A stretch of 64,000 nt of DNA from Gentiana macrophylla (taxonomy: Eukaryota; Streptophyta; Magnoliopsida; Gentianales; Gentianaceae), in NCBI GenBank assembly GCA_026214975.1, contig CM047809.1, positions 128,265,470 to 128,329,469 on the forward strand. The letters run 5' to 3'. Below are positions 37,261 through 48,531 of this stretch, piece by piece; positions within the stretch are counted from its first letter, which is position 1, and every line of letters begins with the position of its first letter. The notes under the pieces are model-generated. The model had not been told where the DNA came from. It saw only the letters and a list, made by a program, of their open reading frames with translations, and ran no database searches. Both the position numbers and the translations under genes were made by a program.

Positions 37261-37732
37261 TAATTCTTTCAGAAAACCTCATGTACTCAAAACTATGAAT
37301 TCTATGTACATGTGCCACTAAACATCGAACTCATGAGCATTTGAATGAAAACCTCATATTATATTACCATTATTAAGGAACTAATAACATGTGTCCAAAT
37401 TATGCGAAGTGTTAGAGTTGGTGAAAATAATTGAAGTGCAAAAAATAATGTGAATTGTCTTGTCGTAAAAAGTACATGTTCAAATTTATTTTGAATGACA
37501 AACAAAAAAGTAATTAAGAAGATACTTCTGTTAAACATATTCTTCTTTTTCTTGGTAACAAAAGACATAAAGAGTTTGGTTCAATGATCCATAGATTTAC
37601 CAAAGCATTGAGAAACAAAATGCTCTCACCAATTTAAAAAAGAAAAAACATACCAAAAAACATGAGATCGTTTTTTTAACAATTATTAATTTACAAGATA
37701 TTCATATCCTATACATTTATCATATGGTTAAT

Positions 37733-37775
37733 ACACTATATTGTTAATTCCTAAAAAAACACTATATTGTTAATT
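37733..37775. repeat. 17-bp direct repeat around CCT(A)6
   Basis: ACACTATATTGTTAATT occurs at 37733-37749 and 37759-37775 with only CCTAAAAAA between. This resembles a target duplication with a tail-only insert, or a local slippage product. Confidence 0.7.
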
Positions 37776-37833
37776 TATCAAATTTAATGTTTTATTTTAA
37801 TGAAACACATGCGAATGTATGTGCATTTTGCTA

Positions 37834-37834
<1 letters not shown>

Positions 37835-37874
<40 letters not shown>
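37835..37874. repeat. (TA)n microsatellite
   Basis: There are about twenty uninterrupted TA units. Confidence 0.95.
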
Positions 37875-37875
<1 letters not shown>

Positions 37876-39990
37876 CATGAAGTTTATAACGTAACACAGA
37901 GGCTATTTATCATGTAAAATTACAAATAATCATTAGAATTGAAAAGGCTAGCTAGCTGATGATTACATCCTTCATCCTATAAAATATTGCCCTTCATTTC
38001 CAGATGTTGCATAAATAATCCCTTCATTGCATATTATATCAACTATTTCTTTCTTTGAATATCCTTACACGCTTATATCTTAATTAATTAAGAAAATCTC
38101 ACACATGTAAGGAAATAAAGAAGAAGAGAATTATATATGAATGATATATGTCATGACTTCATGTTCATAAGAATGAGACAGAATATTTTGTAATCCTTTG
38201 AATAATTTCTTAGCAGCAAAGGCAAAGGCAAAGGCTTTGATTACATACAATAGGTCAAAAGGTTTTCAAAGCATGATTAGGTAGGTATTGTTTTCTCCAA
38301 ATCTGCCAAAGTTTCTTTCCCTGCTTCACTTCCTTTTTTTTTATATATTTAAAATACCATTATTTTGGAATCTAACTTTGCAATGTGGTGGACTCGGGTG
38401 AACATTTTTAATGAATAAACTGGCTGGAACATGGAAAATCCACGCAAGAACCACTTCCCTTTTTTTTGTTGGCATTCTTAAAATGATTGAGACCATGCCC
38501 ATTAGCCATAATTGTCTTCTTTTAAATTATATATGTTCATTTTAAATTTATGATATGTTTATATTATATACAAAGCAAAAGTGATCGACGTGAGAGTAAC
38601 ATCACATCAACGGGTGATCGAGGCTCAATACTGACAAGTTCTGATGCAGTGGAGAACATCTAGCTAGAAGTATCCCGAAGTTGAAATTATATATCCTGAG
38701 AAGAGGTCAGACAGATATTTGCCTCCCGGACATGTCCAATGGTCGGAGCCGTCTTGCCTATCGATGGATGGTTTCAATGACGACACGTGTAGGACATACA
38801 TTTTTATTCTTGTGATCAAATGCACCCCCAATTAAACCTAGCTAGATGAAACTGCCAAAGTTGGAGTAGGTGTAATATCTCATTTTGGATAAGTGGAAGA
38901 AACATGCATTAATAGGATATAAGATTGAGGCATAATGAATTTGGTAATTTGGGTTAACCATTTCATTCCAGACAAGGACAATGAACTTACGTATAGTAGT
39001 TATTGGGTTCATTGTAGTTCAAGTAGCATCCTGGACCTGAGTTATGAGACGCTACAAGTAGTATCAGAGTTGACTACTAGACGGAACTAAGTGTCACAAG
39101 CATAAGAAATAACGGGAGCTAGCCACCTCTAGAATCCTCTAATGAGGTCCTTGTGAGGACCCTTCTTTCTTAAAGGGGAGAACGTATGTAGTTTCGGGAT
39201 TCGTTATGGTTCAAGTGCAGTTGGTATATATGGTGCCAATGCGGGAGTGCAACTAGCTAGAGAGTACTCAATTATAGAGTTTTCGAAGAATTATATATAG
39301 CTATATACCTCATACAGTACTCATCTCGATCACAGGTAATTAAGGACTTCCATATACGGATTTGCGGTTAGTCTCATGCATGGTTTGTCCATTGGGAATT
39401 GTCCATCGACCATCTTACATTCGAAGCACACCGCATGCGCATGACATGCTTTAATTGAACGAGTTGGAGGTTGTGATCTCGATATAGTCCATGTTACACT
39501 TAATTTTGTGACATTGGATGCAACACCGACCGACCGTGTTTGATAACTGTATCATCTTTTGTAAAAAGGAAAAGATATGCACAAATGAATGACAACATAA
39601 TAAGTATATATAATCATATCATAATAAAAAAAAATTATACATGCTTGTAACACAATTTCATTGATATTTATTCAAGTAGAGCTATTAATTATTCCAAATA
39701 AAGTTTCCCATGTCATTATTCTCTTTCATTGCTCAGTTCTCAGGATTCCCTTAATTATGAGGGAATATGCTATATACTTTCCACAAAGCAAATCTCCATC
39801 CACAAACTGTCTGTTTATGCCAATGCCTTTTCTTTTATATACAACAAGCCTTCTTCTTCTTTTTTTAAGAGGGGAGGGGGGGGGGGGGGATGTGTGCTAT
39901 GCATGTAAAAATACAGTATGTTTGTTTTTATCTTGTTGCCACAAGTACCACCCACAAGTAGAATTAATTAAAAGTCGATCGATCATAGTC
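37876..39990. other. Intergenic AT-rich DNA, possibly with decayed LTR-element remains
   Basis: No gene is supported. Around 38860-39300 the text TACAAGTAGTATCAGAG and neighbouring blocks recall a decayed element with a tRNA-Met-type primer site, but LTR ends cannot be found. A run of G residues lies at 39871-39889. The plus-strand ORF 39661-40077 overlaps the last exon of the opposite-strand DUF4228 gene and is probably chance. Confidence 0.4.
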
Positions 39991-39991
39991 G

Positions 39992-40913
39992 TCAATTTCC
40001 AGCAGCCTCAGAGATGCTCTGCAATGAAGGAAGCCAATTTCTCGACTTTGAACCACTTGAATCTCCCACAAAATTGAATCTTGATCTAAGCCCTTCATCA
40101 TCCTTTGCCTGCAATAAAAAAAAGATTAAGATTAAGATATGCATTGCATGTGAAACAATTACACAGAAAAGAGATGTTTGAAGCAACGTACATATATGTA
40201 ATGTAATGATTATCATTGTTAAGTAATAAGAATTAATGAAGAAAATAATAATAGCTAGGTCAAGACTGAAGACCTGATTGGTGTTGTCAGGTTCATATCT
40301 TTTAATAGCTTCTTCAAGCTCTGCAACTTCCTTTATTGTTAAGTTTTCTAACTTCTCTACTGATGACTCTGACTCTGACTCTGGTTGCAGCTTCTTCTTC
40401 TTCTTTGCACATTTCTTTGCCCACAACCCTTTCTTCACCTCTGCAAATTAATTAATTCAAAGTTAACCGGCCCCTTTATTTTATTTAATCTCTAGCTTCA
40501 ACTTCAATAAACAAAAATACTACTGAATATTTTGATTTTCTTTTTCATTTATAAGAAGCTAGTGATCGAAGAAACAAACCTTGATTGGTTAAGAGCCTAT
40601 AAACATGGCCAACAAGTAAAGTATCAGTTGGCTTAAGAAGTTTAATCCTGGTAACCCTGACTGCAGCTGCAGCTGCTGGAATATCAATATTGTTCTTATT
40701 ATCATTTGGAGGACTTGTACCATGGTGGCGGAGGTTGATGGTGGTGGAGGGGTGGTGCAAGGTGGTAGTGGTGGTGAGAAGAAGAGCAACATAATGACCA
40801 GGATGCATCTTCATAATTTCATTAGCAGAGATTTGGTTGTACATCTTGTGATTCCTTCCGTCTGGATGTTGTACCATTACTACTGCATTGTCGATTGCTT
40901 GGCAGTTTCCCAT
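39992..40913 (-). CDS. DUF4228/PADRE-domain protein, three exons, apparently intact
   Basis: Exons on the minus strand are 40913-40580, 40440-40274 and 40108-39992, giving 205 codons plus stop. Both introns have GT-AG ends, and reading frames join exactly (the codon split G|AG at the first junction, phase 0 at the second). The protein starts MGNCQA, a typical N-myristoylation context. It continues with VMVQHPDGR, EIMKMHPGHYVALL, then RVTRIKLLKPTDTLLVGHVYRLL, the core of the plant DUF4228 (PADRE) domain. The second exon brings KKGLWAKKCAKKKKK and an acidic Ser/Glu stretch, and the third ends in WLPSLQSISEAA. The family is plant-specific, often stress- or pathogen-responsive, and of unknown biochemical function. 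Exon borders are my prediction from motif continuity and splice signals. A TATA box lies about 90 bases upstream of the ATG. Confidence 0.88.
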
Positions 40914-41003
40914 CTTGATTTGCTTTCAATCTGAGTAATTAAGTAAGTAATTTTGAGGCCAATTTTTGCAAACAAAAAGTTGATGGCTCTTCTGTGCACT
41001 TTC

Positions 41004-41010
41004 TTATATA
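41004..41010 (-). promoter_or_regulatory. Probable TATA box of the DUF4228 gene
   Basis: On the minus strand this reads TATATAA followed by GAAAG, 91 bases upstream of the ATG at 40913, a normal distance for a plant promoter. The rest of 41011-41368 is AT-rich with a short (TA)n at about 41344-41359 and no gene. Confidence 0.6.
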
Positions 41011-41404
41011 GGAACAATCAACTATGGCCTATGGTTGGGTCCCAGCTCCTGTCAAACCAGCTGGTGTGAGACATCATATCCATAAGATTAATAATGATAT
41101 ACATACTAATTTCAAGCCTCTCAAAACATGTAACATATTATATTGATTTTAAAAATGATATGACCAATATGTGTTATCTCCCAACATTATACCTACCTAC
41201 GCATTCGTTGCTTATTACATGATCATGGTGAAACCGATTACCAAATGTTCATATCATTTTCCAAATCGATCATTATTATTGCACCACGATGTTATGTCTA
41301 TATATATATTACATGCACCAATACTTAAAATTTATGAAAGTGATATATATATATATATAGATCAATTCTACGTTGTATATATTACGACCCTTTTCCGAGC
41401 TTAA

Positions 41405-41825
41405 ATGAATTTTTTATTGATACATATAATATACAACAAATGGGAAGCGGTAGGTCCAAACACTTGGAATATAAAACTCGATATTTTATTGATACATATA
41501 ATATACAACAAATGGGACACTTGAAAAATATAAGAAGAGAACAATTAGAAAGTGTATGATGTGGGAGACTCACTTCACAACTTGTGTGTGTTGTGTTGTC
41601 TTCTTGGCCTAAGTTACAACTCCTATTTATAGGAAATGTAAGGATATCCTAAAAAAAGTAGTAGATCCTTCTAGAGAAAATGCACACTAAATGTTTCTAG
41701 GCAAAGTGTGCATTAGATATATCTAAGTATTTTCTAGAATTCTAGACTATTCTTTAAGGAAATAATTTCTAGATTTTTCCCATGTACTAGTTGTAGAATA
41801 ATCTAGAAGTTGTTGACTTCTAACA
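41405..41825 (-). repeat. 3' LTR of copia B, with internal duplication
   Basis: It begins TGTTAGAAGTC on the minus strand at 41825, next to the polypurine tract. Toward its other end a 34-bp block (TTTTATTGATACATATAATA and onward) is present twice, starting at 41412 and 41484, whereas the 5' LTR has it once. The expected terminal bases seen at 48139-48150 are missing. The left limit is approximate. Confidence 0.7.
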
Positions 41826-41836
41826 CTCCCCCTCAA
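41826..41836 (-). other. Polypurine tract of copia B
   Basis: The minus strand reads TTGAGGGGGAG directly before the 3' LTR TG. Confidence 0.85.
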
Positions 41837-42336
41837 TGACTTCTTTCTTTTGACGACGAGCTCATTTGCATCCCCCAGCATTTCTGAATTCCTCGAGCTT
41901 GCGTCCGCTTAATCCTTTTGTGAATATATCTCGCTAATTGATCTTGATCTTCACGTGAATCATCTCGTATCTCATCTTGAAGAACCTTCTCTCGAATAAA
42001 GTGGTAGTGTACTTCAATGTGCTTGGTCCTTGCATGAAATACTGGATTCTCTGCTAGTTGAAGTGATGATATATTGTCGCAATGTAAATCCACTGCATAG
42101 TCAGCCGGATGGTGTAAATCCTTCAATAACTGCACAAGCCAAGTGACTTCTTGACTTGCTACAGCGGCTGCCTGGTACTCTGCCTCGGTAGTTGATAGAG
42201 ATACAATATTCTGTCTTTTGCTACACCAAGATATTACTCCAGAACCAAGGCTGAACACGTAACCGGTAGTTGATCGGAGAGTGTCATGATCCCCAGCATA
42301 ATCAGCGTCACAGTATCCAACAAGTATACATGGCAC
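41833..42336 (-). pseudogene. Copia B RNase H, 3' end of pol
   Basis: The frame reads [42 protein letters not shown] and [17 protein letters not shown], the standard copia RNase H blocks with catalytic Asp and Glu. It is separated from RT only by an in-frame TGA at 42337-42339. Near the end the frame slips, so the last conserved DIFTKGL-type block is read in another frame. Confidence 0.88.
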
Positions 42337-43386
42337 TCATTTCTGGTACAAAATACCGTAGTCATAAGTTCCTTTGACGTACCTCATAATTTTCTGAACT
42401 AACTGCCAATGTGACTTCCTTGGACTCTGCATAAATCTGCTTGCGACGCCAACTACAAAGGAAATGTATGGTCTTGTTAACGTCAAGTATTTCAGGCTTC
42501 CTACTAGTCGTCGATAACTTGTAGGATCATCCAACTCTTTGCCTTCTGTTGAGCACAACTTAGCATTGACTTCAATTGGTGTTGGAGAAGGCTTGCAGTC
42601 TATCATTCCAGACTTCTTTAATAGATCCTTAACATACTTCTGCTGACAGAGAAACAACCCATCTTTAGTGTACTCGACTTCAAGTCCAAGAAAGTGCTTA
42701 AGCTCTCCTAATTCTTTCATCTGAAACCGGACTGATAAGTTCCTCTTGACTTGTTGAACTTCTTTGTCATCATCTCCAGTGATGATGAGATCATCAACAT
42801 ATACCAACACGACTGTTAATTTGTTATTTTGATGCTTGATGAACAAACTTGAGTCGGCCGGAGCCATAGAGAATCCACTATGAGTCAAGAACTCTGCAAT
42901 TTTTCCGTACCAAGCCCTTGGTGCCTGTTTCAATCCATATAACGCCTTTTTTAACTTGCACACGTATTTAGGATGAGTCGTACTCTCGAAGCCTTTTGGT
43001 TGCTCCATGTATATGTCTCGATCAATCTCACCATGTATGAAGGCGTTCTTCACATCAATCTACCATAGTTTCTAAGACTTACTAGCTGCTAATGCCAGTA
43101 AAACTCGTACTGTAGTTATCTTCGCCACCGGGCTAAACGTCTCATCATAGTCTAAGCCATATTGTTGTGAGAAACCTCGAGCAACTAATCGAGCTTTATG
43201 TCTTTCTATGGATCCATCTTGTCGTGTTTTCACCTTGTAAACCCATTTGCAAGATATTGGTTTTACTCCTTCCGGAAGAGGAACAAGTTCCCAAGTCTGG
43301 TTTTGCTTAAGCGCTTGAATTTCCTCTTTCATCGCCTGGATCCATTCACCATTTTTAGACGCCTCCTCATAGCTTGAAGGCTCCAT
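42337..43386 (-). pseudogene. Copia B reverse transcriptase with in-frame stops
   Basis: The first part (43386-43072) has the MEEEIQALKQNQTWELV-type entry, KWVYKVK, HKARLVARGFSQ and DYDETFSPVAK. After two TAG codons within five residues (43074-43060), where a Trp and a Gln are usual, the frame continues with DVKNAFIHGE, LYGLKQAPRAWY, the catalytic box YVDDLIITG and LGLEVEY. The stop codons are in the same frame, so no length change is needed. Confidence 0.88.
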
Positions 43387-43478
43387 AGTTGCAGTATCAT
43401 CAACTGTCGCAATGTTAGCATACTTCTCCTAAGTTGTTGTTCATGATGATCAATTTCCTCCATCTCCGGTGTTGGACT

Positions 43479-45387
43479 TTAGATACTACTATATTCCATC
43501 TCTTGAGTCTCTGCCGATTTCTCTTGACCATCATCATTTACTTTCAGAGTGCATAACTCTTCTCCAGTCTTTTCTCTTATTTTCTCTTCTAGAATAGGTG
43601 AGTCAGGAAGTTCCTCATCTTGAGATGACCACCAAGAAGATGCTTCATCGAATACAACATTTCTTGACACCATACATCGATTCGTTCTTGGGTCACAACA
43701 CTTCCATCTTTTTTCCCTCATCGTATCCCAAGAATATGCATCTGATTGCTTTCTTGTCAAATTTGCTTCGTAGCTCATCTGGGACGAATACGCAATAGAC
43801 ACAGCCAAATACTTTGAAATGACTTACAGTTGATTTTTCTCTTTTAAGTTTCTGATACGGTGAGATGAATCCAAGATTTACTTGTGGTAGCCGATTGATC
43901 ACGTGGGCTGCAGTCTTCATGCATTCTGCCCAGAAACGGGCTGGGGCATTCTTTGCATGTATCATACTACAACATGTCTCAGCTAAATGTTGATTCTTTC
44001 TTTCAGCAACCCCATTTTGTTGCGGCGTTCTCGGACAAGTCAACTGCCGGCGAATATTATTTTGCTTCAGATATTCCGAGAACTCGGTGGATGTATACTC
44101 ACCTCCATTATCCGTGCGGAGACAACAGACTCTCTCCGGAAATTCTGCTTCGACTTTACATTTGAATTCCATGAATTTCTCCAAAGCTTGGGATTTCTCT
44201 TTCATGAAATCCACCCACGTATATCTTGAGAAATCGTCAATGAAGGTGATCATATACTTTGCTCCTTCAATTGACTGTTGCTTTACTGGTCCAAAAACAT
44301 CTGAATAAATCAACTTAAGTAGCTCATTTGCTCGGTATTTTGACTCCTTATATGGGAGCTGATGCGCTTTTTCATATTGGCATCCGGCGCAATCCGTGTC
44401 TTCCCGACACTCCAACTTAGGAAGTCCTTTGAGCATAGACTCCTTCATCATGACCTTAAGTCTCTTATAACTGACATGTTCTAGACGTGCATGCCATAGA
44501 TTAGCTATGTCGTTTTTCCTGGTTTTCTCTACATATGTTGCTTCAGCAGTCAGTACATATACTGATTCCTTCTTTTCACCTTCTAGGATTAGAGTCCCAA
44601 CGACTCTAAGATCACGATAAACCTTCACATTTTGTGGAATGAACAATACATAATTACCTGACTCTGTGAGCTGTGTTACTGATAAGAGATTTTTCTTCAT
44701 TCTATCAACATGCATCACATTTTGTAGTATCACTGGCTGAGAATTTGAGCTTGGCGTGATCACTGTCTCTCCAATGTGTCTAATTGGAAGCTTGGTGCTA
44801 TCCGCCGTTACGACAACACGACCTCCTTTGTATTCTATAATTCTTTGAAGTCTTTCTTTATCAACGGTCATATGATTGCCAGCTCCTGAGTCAACGATCC
44901 ACAGATTGTGAAAGTTAACACGCCCAATATCACTTGTCATAGTTGCTGCACAACTTACTTGGTCTTCTTCTTTCACCATAGTAGTGTCAATATTTTCTTG
45001 CTCGGACTTCAACCCTGAGAAAGATGCTTGGACATCCCACTCTGTTTCACTTTGGTCATCTCGGGTATCTGAAGTGGCAGCGTTTCCTTCGACTTGTCTC
45101 TTCTTGAATCTACAATCTCTTGCAAAATGTCCTTTTCTGCCATAATTGAAGCAAGCATTTTGTTGCTTGTGAAAACGATTGTCACCTCCTTGAAGTCTAT
45201 CATTACTTTTCTTATTATCATGTCTCTTCTCTTCAGCTCCCCCTCTTTTGTAGCCCCGTCCTTCGTCCTTTTGTTGTTTTCCATCATATTGTCTTTTGAA
45301 TCCCTTATTGTTATATCTGTTGGAATTTCCTTTTGCTTGACTCGCATATAATGCCTCTTCTTCCGACTTTATAACTACGCCTGCCAT
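43479..45387 (-). pseudogene. Copia B gag tail, protease and integrase
   Basis: The long frame 45387-43693 holds a Lys/Arg-rich gag tail, a zinc knuckle read CFNYGRKGHFARDC whose second Cys is Tyr, and the protease active site VDSGAGNHM. It then shows the integrase zinc-binding HARLEHVS with CAGC, and the catalytic core with IDDFSRYTWV, RTDNGGEY and TPQQNGVAERK. The frame shifts near 43700 and goes on to 43479 (RNVVFDEASSWW), the usual copia linker to RT. Confidence 0.88.
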
Positions 45388-45918
45388 TTGCTTAGCTAGC
45401 GACTCCTGGTCCGCTAATAAATTTTCCAGGTCATCAATGGTTGGTTGTGTGGCCTAACCTTGTATTGCCGTTGTGAAACTACGATACTCGGGTCTTAACC
45501 CGTGTATAAATATTCTTCTCATCCGGGACTCACCAATTTTGGACTCCGGATCTAATTCAGAAATCTCATAACACAGAGATTTTACCTTGGTGAAATAATC
45601 TCTAATTGATAGATTTCCCTGGGTAAGCGACATCAACTCATTCTCCAGTATTTGCAGGCGCGAAATGTTCTTCCTCGAAAAATGACTAGCCAACGTGTCC
45701 CATGCTTCCTTCAGCGTGGTGGCTTTCCGGATATGCTCAATCATCTCATCTTCGATCGATGTCTTTATAGCAAACATGGCTTTCGCAGCTTTCACCTTCC
45801 ATTTACGCAAAGCCATGGCATCTGTTGAAGCGGGCGGCGTTGCGTCACTTCCGGTGACATACTTCAACAAATCTTGGCTCTCTAGGTATGACACCATACA
45901 CGATTGCCATGTGCTATA
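45388..45918 (-). pseudogene. Copia B gag, split by a LINE
   Basis: The frame 45897-45454 shows the copia gag (UBN2-type) core: ALRKWKVKAAKAM, AWDTLASHF, LMSLTQGNLSIRDYFTKVK and FIHGLRPEYR. A TAG at 45454-45456 sits where Trp is usual, and the frame stays open after it into the next ORF. The first 16 or so codons lie beyond the LINE at 47874-47908, starting at ATG 47908 (MADFSVSNIKKLNN). Removing the LINE and one target duplicate would bring the two parts together in phase. Confidence 0.85.
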
Positions 45919-47873
45919 ATTATGATTATTTTTTGGTCGAAAACCGGATATTTTATTAGAAAATATTAACTGTACAGAAAATACATCTCAGTAGAGCTTC
46001 TAAAAAACTATCAGAGTAAAAAACATGAGAAAAACTACACGTGTTACAACCAAGCTACTTTAAGTTCACGGGCTTTACGGATCGCATCCGAAATGGAAAC
46101 CGTCTTCGGGGGACGTTGAATACTATTATCGTGTATGAACGATTCCGCCAATACCATATACTTTGAATAAGCTCGCGGTAGAGAAACTTCCAGAATTCTA
46201 TGTTGTCGTGCTTGTACATATTTACGTTCAAGCATCTCATGAGCCAAGTAGAAGTATCCGTCGCAGAGATGAACTGAGACCAATGGTGATTATGAACCAC
46301 GTTTTTCCACATTTGGCTGATCCAGCCACAGTCCCGAAAAGTGTGTAGGGACGTTTCCAAAGAGTTTCCACACAGGGCGCACGTTCCATCTTGTAAAATG
46401 TTACGTGAGGCCAGCAGAGCTGCAGTTGGCAAAGAATTATGTTGAATCTTCCATAAGAGGAGGTTGCCTCGTAGAGGTCCTTTGATGGCCCAGATTTGTC
46501 TCCAAGGATTATCCGAGGTTGCTGGGAGAGGTGGAAGTTGTTGAAGAGCAAAGTACGCCGACTTGACAGAGAATTTGCCTGTAGCTATTGGGAGCCATAA
46601 TGGATTTCCTTGGTCATCCTCACCAATCGCATTTCGTAATTGGTTTGCAGTACTACATATGTTCCTCCAGATGAATGAGCTGGTGGGTTTAGGCGCGTCA
46701 AAAGGGGATCCATATTTGTGCCGTAGAAGCTGAACCCATAATTTGCCTTGATCGGTCAGGACTTGCCACACTAATTTTGCGAGGAGAGCATTGTTCATGC
46801 CTTGAGCCGAGCGAATTCCCAATCCCCCATGAAGTTTAGGCCGACATATATCTTTCCACGAGACAAGGTGGATGCCCCTATTGTCTTCATCATGCCCCCA
46901 GAAAAAAGCACGTTTTGCCAATTTGTCAATTTCATTTGTTACAGAGACCGGTAGTCGCACGGATTGCATATGATGTATGGTGTTGTTGTGAGGACCGTTT
47001 GTGTTAAAATCGCACGTCCCGCTTTAGAGAGGGTAGCAGCTTTCCAAGGCTAGAGCTTAGATCGTATCCTGTCAATGACTTCCTGAAAATCTTCTTTTTT
47101 GACCCGGCCATAGTGTAAAGGGACTCCAAGATACTTCTCACGATGAGGGGTGTGAGTCATGTGGAGTTCTTCTACAATATGGCTGATGGTTTGTGGGTCC
47201 GTGTTTGGGGACGTGGTAAACTTTGATTTTTCCGTATTTACTTTCTGGCCTGAAATGCCGCAAAAATAGGATAAGATACAATCGATCTCTCGAGCTTGGT
47301 TAACTGTGGCTTCAGCAAAGAGTAGGAGGTCATCGGCGAAGAAGATGTGAGAAATTTTTGGCCCTCCACGGGAGACAGTAATAGGTTTCCATCTTCCTGT
47401 ATTTACTGATTTATTAATAAGGCAGCTCAACAAGTACAAAATGGTATGGGGCAAGAGGGTCGCCTTGTTTTAAACCTCTACGAGGCCGAAAGCCTTGTAG
47501 TGGGCAGCCATTCCATAAAATTTCAAGGAAGTGCTAGAGAGCGAAAACATGATGAGCTGAATAATATCTTCCGCAAAGCCAATAGTAGTCAGTAAATTGC
47601 GAAGGAAGGACCAACTAACTCTGTCATAGGCCTTCTCAAGATCGACTTTTATAATCATAGTACCTTTGCTCCCAGTTTTTCTCCTCATAGTGTGTATAGC
47701 CTCCTGAGTTACAATAATATTATCTGCAGTCTGTCTACTAGGTATGAAGGCATTCTGACTACGGTCGATAATCTTATCAATGATCAGACGCAAGCGGTTC
47801 GCTATGATCTTCGTAATGGTCTTGACGGTGACATTGGCAAGGGCTATGAGGCGTAGTTCCATTATGATTATTT
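45919..47873 (-). mobile_element. 5'-truncated LINE inserted in copia B gag
   Basis: The target duplication ATTATGATTATTT is at 45919-45931 and 47861-47873. Minus-strand frames give RT blocks VTVKTITKIIANRL, QNAFIPSRQTADNI, KVDLEKAYDRVSW (47862-47470) and the catalytic ISHIFFADDLLLFAEA (47454-47050). They are followed by the C-terminal region with KLHGGLGIR and a zf-RVT-like CALCGNSLETSLHTFRDC (46969-46055). The endonuclease and ORF1 are absent, as expected for 5' truncation during target-primed reverse transcription. Frameshifts separate the three frames. The 3' tail is very short. Confidence 0.88.
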
Positions 47874-48138
47874 AATTTTTTAATATTACTCACCGAAAAA
47901 TCCGCCATCGTGACTTAGTTTTGTTGCATTGTCAAACACTAAGTAAGCTAGGTCCCAGACCAAACAGCTCCACTGTCCCGGATTGCGCACGAACAAGATT
48001 CCTTGATTGATTCTTCTCAACCGGTGAATAATATCCTCCGACCGTTTATTTCGGCAGAGTGACGACGTCGTTGGTCCCCGACCAAATATCACCACCACAA
48101 AAAAAACGACGCCCGATCGACGAGGCTCTGATACCACT
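47874..48138 (-). other. Copia B gag start and leader with primer site
   Basis: The ATG of gag is at 47908. The leader from 47909 to 48123 has no ORF of note. TGGTATCAGAGCC, the classic tRNA-Met primer site, is at 48136-48124, two bases from the LTR. Confidence 0.85.
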
Positions 48139-48526
48139 TGTTGTGTCGTAAGTGGTAGGTCCAAACACTTGGAATATAGAACTCGATATTTTATTGATAC
48201 ATATAATATACAAAAATGAGACACTTGAAAAATACAAGAAGAGAGCAACTAGAAAGTGTTTGATGTGGGAGACTCACTTCACAACTTGTGTGTGTTGTGT
48301 TCTTGGCCTAAGTTACAACTCCTACTTATAGGAAAGGTAAGAATATCCTAGAAAAAGTAGTAGATCCTTCTAGAGAAAATACACAGTAGATGTTTCTAGG
48401 CAAAGTGTGCATTAGATATTTATCTAAGTATTTTCTAGAATTCTAGACTATTCTCTAAGGAAATAATTTCTATATTTTTCCCATGTACTAGTTGTAGAAT
48501 AATCTAGAAGTCATTGACTTCTAACA
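48139..48526 (-). repeat. 5' LTR of copia B
   Basis: It is 388 bp, with TGTTAGAAGT and ACAACA ends on the minus strand. It matches 41446-41825 closely apart from small changes. Confidence 0.88.
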
Positions 48527-48531
48527 TATTC

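Larger units (their letters stand above)
41369..48526 (-). mobile_element. Ty1/copia element B with nested LINE
   Basis: Read on the minus strand it runs from the 5' LTR (48526-48139) and tRNA-Met primer site through gag, protease, integrase, RT and RNase H to a polypurine tract and 3' LTR. Domain order protease-integrase-RT-RNase H is diagnostic of copia. A LINE of about 1.93 kb is inserted in gag. The 5' flank gives TATTC at 48527-48531. The other end is rearranged, with AATTC at 41364-41368 the only weak candidate partner, so the left border is uncertain. Confidence 0.88.

Noticed and set aside
39871..39889. G-run as a functional G-quadruplex
   Set aside because: A single impure G homopolymer without spaced G-tracts; no support beyond composition.
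39661..40077. 138-codon plus-strand ORF
   Set aside because: It overlaps the last exon of the DUF4228 gene on the opposite strand and is low-complexity in part.
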